From an uncultured Clostridia bacterium (GTDB lineage: Bacteria; Bacillota; Clostridia; Christensenellales; DTU072): a stretch of DNA of 8,706 nt. A program made the position numbers and the translations under genes. Numbering within the stretch: the first letter of the stretch is position 1; every line of letters begins with the position of its first letter. A model generated the notes under the pieces. It was not told where the DNA came from. It made no database searches and saw only the letters and a program-made list of their open reading frames with translations. Positions 5,686-8,706 of this stretch are shown here, one piece after another. Location: positions 1 to 8,706 of the forward strand of contig CALVOD010000052.1 of assembly GCA_944350065.1 (NCBI GenBank), given 5' to 3'.

Positions 5686-7290
5686 ATGCAAATAAAATTT
5701 TTGGGAGCGGCGCGCGAGGTGACGGGGAGCTGTTATCTCGTGACTGTAGGCGCAAAGAACATACTTGTTGACTGCGGAATGGAGCAAGGACCGGACATAT
5801 ACGAAGCTCAACGCATACCGGTAACCACAACGAATATCGACGCGGTATTGCTTACGCACGCGCACATAGACCATTCGGGGCGGCTGCCGCTTCTTTACAA
5901 GAACGGCTACCGCAACAAAATATATATGACGCGCGCGTCGCGCGACCTGTGTAAAATAATGCTGATGGATTCGGCGCACATACAGGAGCAGGAAGCGAAG
6001 TGGCGCAACCGCAAAGCGAAACGCGGAAGCGCATATCCCGCATACACTCCGTTATACGACTCCGAAGACGCCGAAAAGACGCTCGGGCTGATACGCGGCG
6101 TGGACTACGGCGACGAAGTGGACGTGACGGAAGGCGTTAAAGCGAAATTCATCGACGCGGGTCACCTGCTCGGTTCGTCCTACGTGGAGCTCACGCTTAC
6201 GGAAAGCGGCGTTACCAAAACGGTACTGTTCTCGGGCGATATCGGCAACGTGCACAAACCTATCATACGAGACCCTTCCGTCGTTACGAAAGCGGATTAC
6301 GTGATAATGGAAAGCACTTACGGCGACCGTTCGCACGGAGACGATCCCGATTACGCAAAGCATCTTGCGGAGATAATCGAACGCACCTTCAAGCGTGGCG
6401 GCAACGTAGTAATACCTACTTTTGCGGTGGGCAGAATGCAGGAAATGTTATATTTCCTGCGTGAAGTCAAACGCGGCAGAATGGTTAAAGACTTTCCCGA
6501 TTTCGAAGTTTACGTCGATTCGCCGCTCGCAATAGAGGCGACGGGCGTATACTCGCGCAACGTCGCGGAATACTGCGACGACGAAACGCGCGCGCTGATC
6601 GACAAAGGCATAAATCCCATAGGCTTCGAGGGATTGAAGCTGTCGGTAACGAGCGAAGATTCCAAGGCGATCAACTACGATCCCACGCCGAAAGTGATAT
6701 TATCCGCTTCGGGAATGTGCGAAGCGGGCAGGATCCGCCACCATCTCAAGCACAATCTCTGGCGAGCCGAAAGTACCGTCGTCTTCGTAGGGTATCAGGT
6801 GCCGGGCACGCTCGGCAGGACGCTTCTCGACGGAGCAAAAGCGGTGAAACTTTTCAACGAAGCGGTCAGAGTACGCGCGGAAATCGTGTCCTTGCAGGGA
6901 ACGAGCTCGCACGCGGACAGAGAGGCGCTTATGGAATGGGTACACCATATTTCGCCGGCGCCCAAAAGGGTATTCGTCACCCACGGCGAAGACGAAGTGG
7001 CGTCGGGATTCGCGGACTCGCTATACCGCGAATACGGGCTGCGAGCCGTGGCGCCTTATCCCGGGGCGACATACGATCTGATTTCGGACGAATGCGTGGA
7101 ACGCGGCGATACCGAGAAGAAAGCCAAAGCCGCCGCGCAAAAGCAACGCAAGCTCTCGCCCGTCTATAAAGATTTACAGGACGCGCTCGGCGACCTGCAG
7201 GTGGCTGTCGCCGCGGCGGAAGGCTACTCCAACCGCGACCTCCGAGAAGCAGCCAAAGAGATACGCAAGATCACCGAACGCCTGCGCTGA
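5686..7290 (+). CDS. beta-CASP metallo-beta-lactamase-fold RNA-processing-type hydrolase
   Basis: Zinc-dependent nuclease-like protein related to CPSF73 and the bacterial/archaeal 'MBL-fold, RNA specificity domain' family (Thermus TTHA0252 type). The 534 residues carry D29, the THAHIDHSG motif (57-65), DAGHLLGSS (158-166) and FSGDIG (183-188) of the metallo-beta-lactamase core. Next come the beta-CASP motifs MESTYGDR (208-215, motif A acid E209), SASGMCEAGRIRHH (340-353, motif B histidine) and SSHADR (407-412, motif C histidine), then THGE (432-435). All expected metal ligands are present, so it should be active. No KH RNA-binding domain precedes the core, and it is not RNase J-like in length or order. 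Residues about 475-534 form a charged, Lys/Ala-rich probably helical tail beyond the usual end. ATG 5686 has AAGGAG at 5674-5679; an earlier in-frame GTG at 5611 lies upstream of the promoter. The physiological substrate, RNA or otherwise, is inferred from family only. Confidence 0.93.
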   Translation: MQIKFLGAAREVTGSCYLVTVGAKNILVDCGMEQGPDIYEAQRIPVTTTNIDAVLLTHAHIDHSGRLPLLYKNGYRNKIYMTRASRDLCKIMLMDSAHIQEQEAKWRNRKAKRGSAYPAYTPLYDSEDAEKTLGLIRGVDYGDEVDVTEGVKAKFIDAGHLLGSSYVELTLTESGVTKTVLFSGDIGNVHKPIIRDPSVVTKADYVIMESTYGDRSHGDDPDYAKHLAEIIERTFKRGGNVVIPTFAVGRMQEMLYFLREVKRGRMVKDFPDFEVYVDSPLAIEATGVYSRNVAEYCDDETRALIDKGINPIGFEGLKLSVTSEDSKAINYDPTPKVILSASGMCEAGRIRHHLKHNLWRAESTVVFVGYQVPGTLGRTLLDGAKAVKLFNEAVRVRAEIVSLQGTSSHADREALMEWVHHISPAPKRVFVTHGEDEVASGFADSLYREYGLRAVAPYPGATYDLISDECVERGDTEKKAKAAAQKQRKLSPVYKDLQDALGDLQVAVAAAEGYSNRDLREAAKEIRKITERLR

Positions 7291-7312
7291 AAAAAATTTA
7301 AAGGAAAGTTAA

Positions 7313-8683
7313 ATGAAAATACTGTTCGTAAACGCAAGTCCCAAAGGCGAAAGAAGCGTAACGCTACAGACGGCGAGGTATATTTCGAAGCGTTATCCGA
7401 ACGCCTGCGAATACTCGGTGTTGCACGCGGGAGCGCGCATAAAGGCACTCGAAAAAGACTTTACGGAAGCCGAAAATGCAATAAACGCGGCAGACGCGAT
7501 AATATTCGTCTATCCCGTATACACGTTCATAGCGCCCTATCAACTGCACCGTTTTATAGAGCTGACGAAGGATTCGGAAGTCTCGTGTAAAGGTAAATAC
7601 TGCGCGCAGATACTCACTTCCAAACACTTCTACGACGTTACCGCGATGAAGTACGTCGAAGCAAACGCGCTCGATCTCGGAATGCGGTATTTAGGCGCGC
7701 TCAGCGCGGATATGGAAGATCTACGGTCGGAAGAAGGCAGATACGAAGCGGAATGCTTTTTCGAACGATTTCTGTTCGACGTAGCGAAAGGTAATTACAC
7801 AGAGGCGCCCTCTCACGCGCCGCAAGCGGCGCGCCCCGTGTACGAGCCCACCCTTGCGGAAGCTAAAAAATCCGACGGTAAAGACGTCGTCGTAGTCACC
7901 AATGCGACTACCGACGACGTAAACTTACGGAATATGATAGAAGATTTCGCCAACGCTTGCGCATACCCGGTGCGCGTCGTCAACGTGCGGGATTTCCCTT
8001 TTAAGGGCGGCTGCCTCGGCTGTTTCAACTGCGCTATAAGCGGTAAATGCGTATATAACGACGGCTTTGAAGAATTTCTGAAAAACGACGTTCAACGCGC
8101 CGACGCAATCGTCTACGCTTTCACGATATCCGACCATTACACTCATTCGTCCTTCAAGCTGTACGACGACAGGCAATTCTGTAACGGACACCGCACCGTG
8201 ACGGCAGGCAAAGTGACCGGATATATAATAAGCGGAGAATACTCGAAGGAAGCCAATCTCCGAATGATAGTCGAAGCGCGCGCCAACGTATCGGGAATGT
8301 ATTTTGCGGGCGTTGCCGGCAACGAAGGCGATACCGCAAAAGAGCTTGCCGCGCTTGCGAAAACGGTGCGTTTCGCGCTCGATAAGGGCTTGCGCGCGCC
8401 GCAGAATTTCTACGGCGTGGGCGGCACCAAGATCTTCCGCGACCTCGTGTACACCATGCAGGGCATTATGCAGGCGGATCACGCCTTCTACAAGGCGCAC
8501 GGCGTGTACGACTTCCCGCAGAAAAAACGCGGCATGATCCTTGCGATGAAATTTTTGGGGCTTCTGATGCGCTCCACTGCGGTGCAAAAGAAAATGAAAG
8601 GTCAGATGACAAAATATATGCTTATGCCCTACGAAAAGGTGCTCGCCAAGACCACCCCGAAAGACGTAGCGCTTCCGGAGTGA
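7313..8683 (+). CDS. tandem flavodoxin-fold NAD(P)H-dependent oxidoreductase with Isf-like cysteine motif
   Basis: Probable FMN-binding redox protein. The 456 residues contain two flavodoxin/FMN-reductase-like halves. Half 1 (about 1-160) opens with MKILFVNASPKGERSVTLQT, a typical FMN-phosphate loop, and has ADAIIFVYPVYTF (60-72). Half 2 (about 190-355) starts VVVVTNATTDD, a degenerate loop, then has GGCLGCFNCAISGKCVYND (232-250). There Cys 234, 237, 240 and 246 make CX2CX2CX5C, within the spacing range of the [4Fe-4S] motif of Isf-type iron-sulfur flavoproteins. A conserved-looking tail follows (about 363-456), with QNFYGVGGTKIFRDL and a basic, partly hydrophobic helix region. A Pro/Ala-rich linker (165-180) joins the halves. 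The gene starts 22 nt after the beta-CASP gene, with AAGGA at 7301-7305, so the two are likely co-transcribed. Substrate and electron donor are unknown, and whether a cluster is bound cannot be told. No membrane anchor or signal peptide is obvious. Confidence 0.8.
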   Translation: MKILFVNASPKGERSVTLQTARYISKRYPNACEYSVLHAGARIKALEKDFTEAENAINAADAIIFVYPVYTFIAPYQLHRFIELTKDSEVSCKGKYCAQILTSKHFYDVTAMKYVEANALDLGMRYLGALSADMEDLRSEEGRYEAECFFERFLFDVAKGNYTEAPSHAPQAARPVYEPTLAEAKKSDGKDVVVVTNATTDDVNLRNMIEDFANACAYPVRVVNVRDFPFKGGCLGCFNCAISGKCVYNDGFEEFLKNDVQRADAIVYAFTISDHYTHSSFKLYDDRQFCNGHRTVTAGKVTGYIISGEYSKEANLRMIVEARANVSGMYFAGVAGNEGDTAKELAALAKTVRFALDKGLRAPQNFYGVGGTKIFRDLVYTMQGIMQADHAFYKAHGVYDFPQKKRGMILAMKFLGLLMRSTAVQKKMKGQMTKYMLMPYEKVLAKTTPKDVALPE

Positions 8684-8706
8684 AAAGGAAATTTCTAAGC
8701 TCGTTC

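Noticed and set aside
8684..8706. Terminator or start of another gene after the flavoprotein gene
   Set aside because: Only 23 bases remain. They show no hairpin and no start codon with a binding site, though AAAAGGAAA could precede a gene beyond the window.

Overview
This window is about 8.7 kb of ordinary chromosomal DNA, probably from an endospore-forming or spore-derived Bacillota (Clostridia-like) lineage. The main evidence is a SpoVT-type AbrB/GAF regulator followed directly by a SpoVB/YabM-family flippase and a MazG-domain protein. This is the same order as spoVT-yabM-yabN in Bacillus subtilis. Strong AGGAG-type ribosome binding sites and A+T-rich promoters between fairly G+C-rich genes fit the same assignment. 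The exact taxon cannot be read from the sequence. I see no mobile elements, CRISPR arrays, tRNAs or rRNAs, and no base-composition break suggesting recent transfer.

Layout. Five genes run leftward (minus strand) from a divergent control region at about 5587-5685: spoVT, a yabM-like flippase, a mazG/yabN-like NTP pyrophosphohydrolase and a tRNA-dihydrouridine synthase, packed like one operon (gaps of 2, about 35 or -4, and 6 nt), then phosphoglycerate kinase. pgk is separated from dus by a 138-nt very A+T-rich intergenic region that carries its own strong promoter. Two genes run rightward: a beta-CASP metallo-beta-lactamase-fold protein of the RNA-processing type and, 22 nt later, a tandem flavodoxin-fold oxidoreductase with an Isf-like four-cysteine motif. 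The right-most 23 nt hold nothing I can identify.

How the genes relate. The spoVT cluster combines a developmental regulator, a lipid-linked-precursor flippase, a house-cleaning nucleotide hydrolase and a tRNA-modifying enzyme; the last is not part of the B. subtilis cluster. pgk is a core glycolytic gene with independent transcription. The rightward pair looks co-transcribed, but no common pathway is evident.

The points most worth a second look are the MazG protein, which appears to keep only the C-terminal stub of YabN's tetrapyrrole-methylase domain; the roughly 29-residue insertion in PGK; the double flavodoxin protein with one cysteine-rich half; and the charged C-terminal tail on the beta-CASP protein. 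I did not find a clearly new system here.
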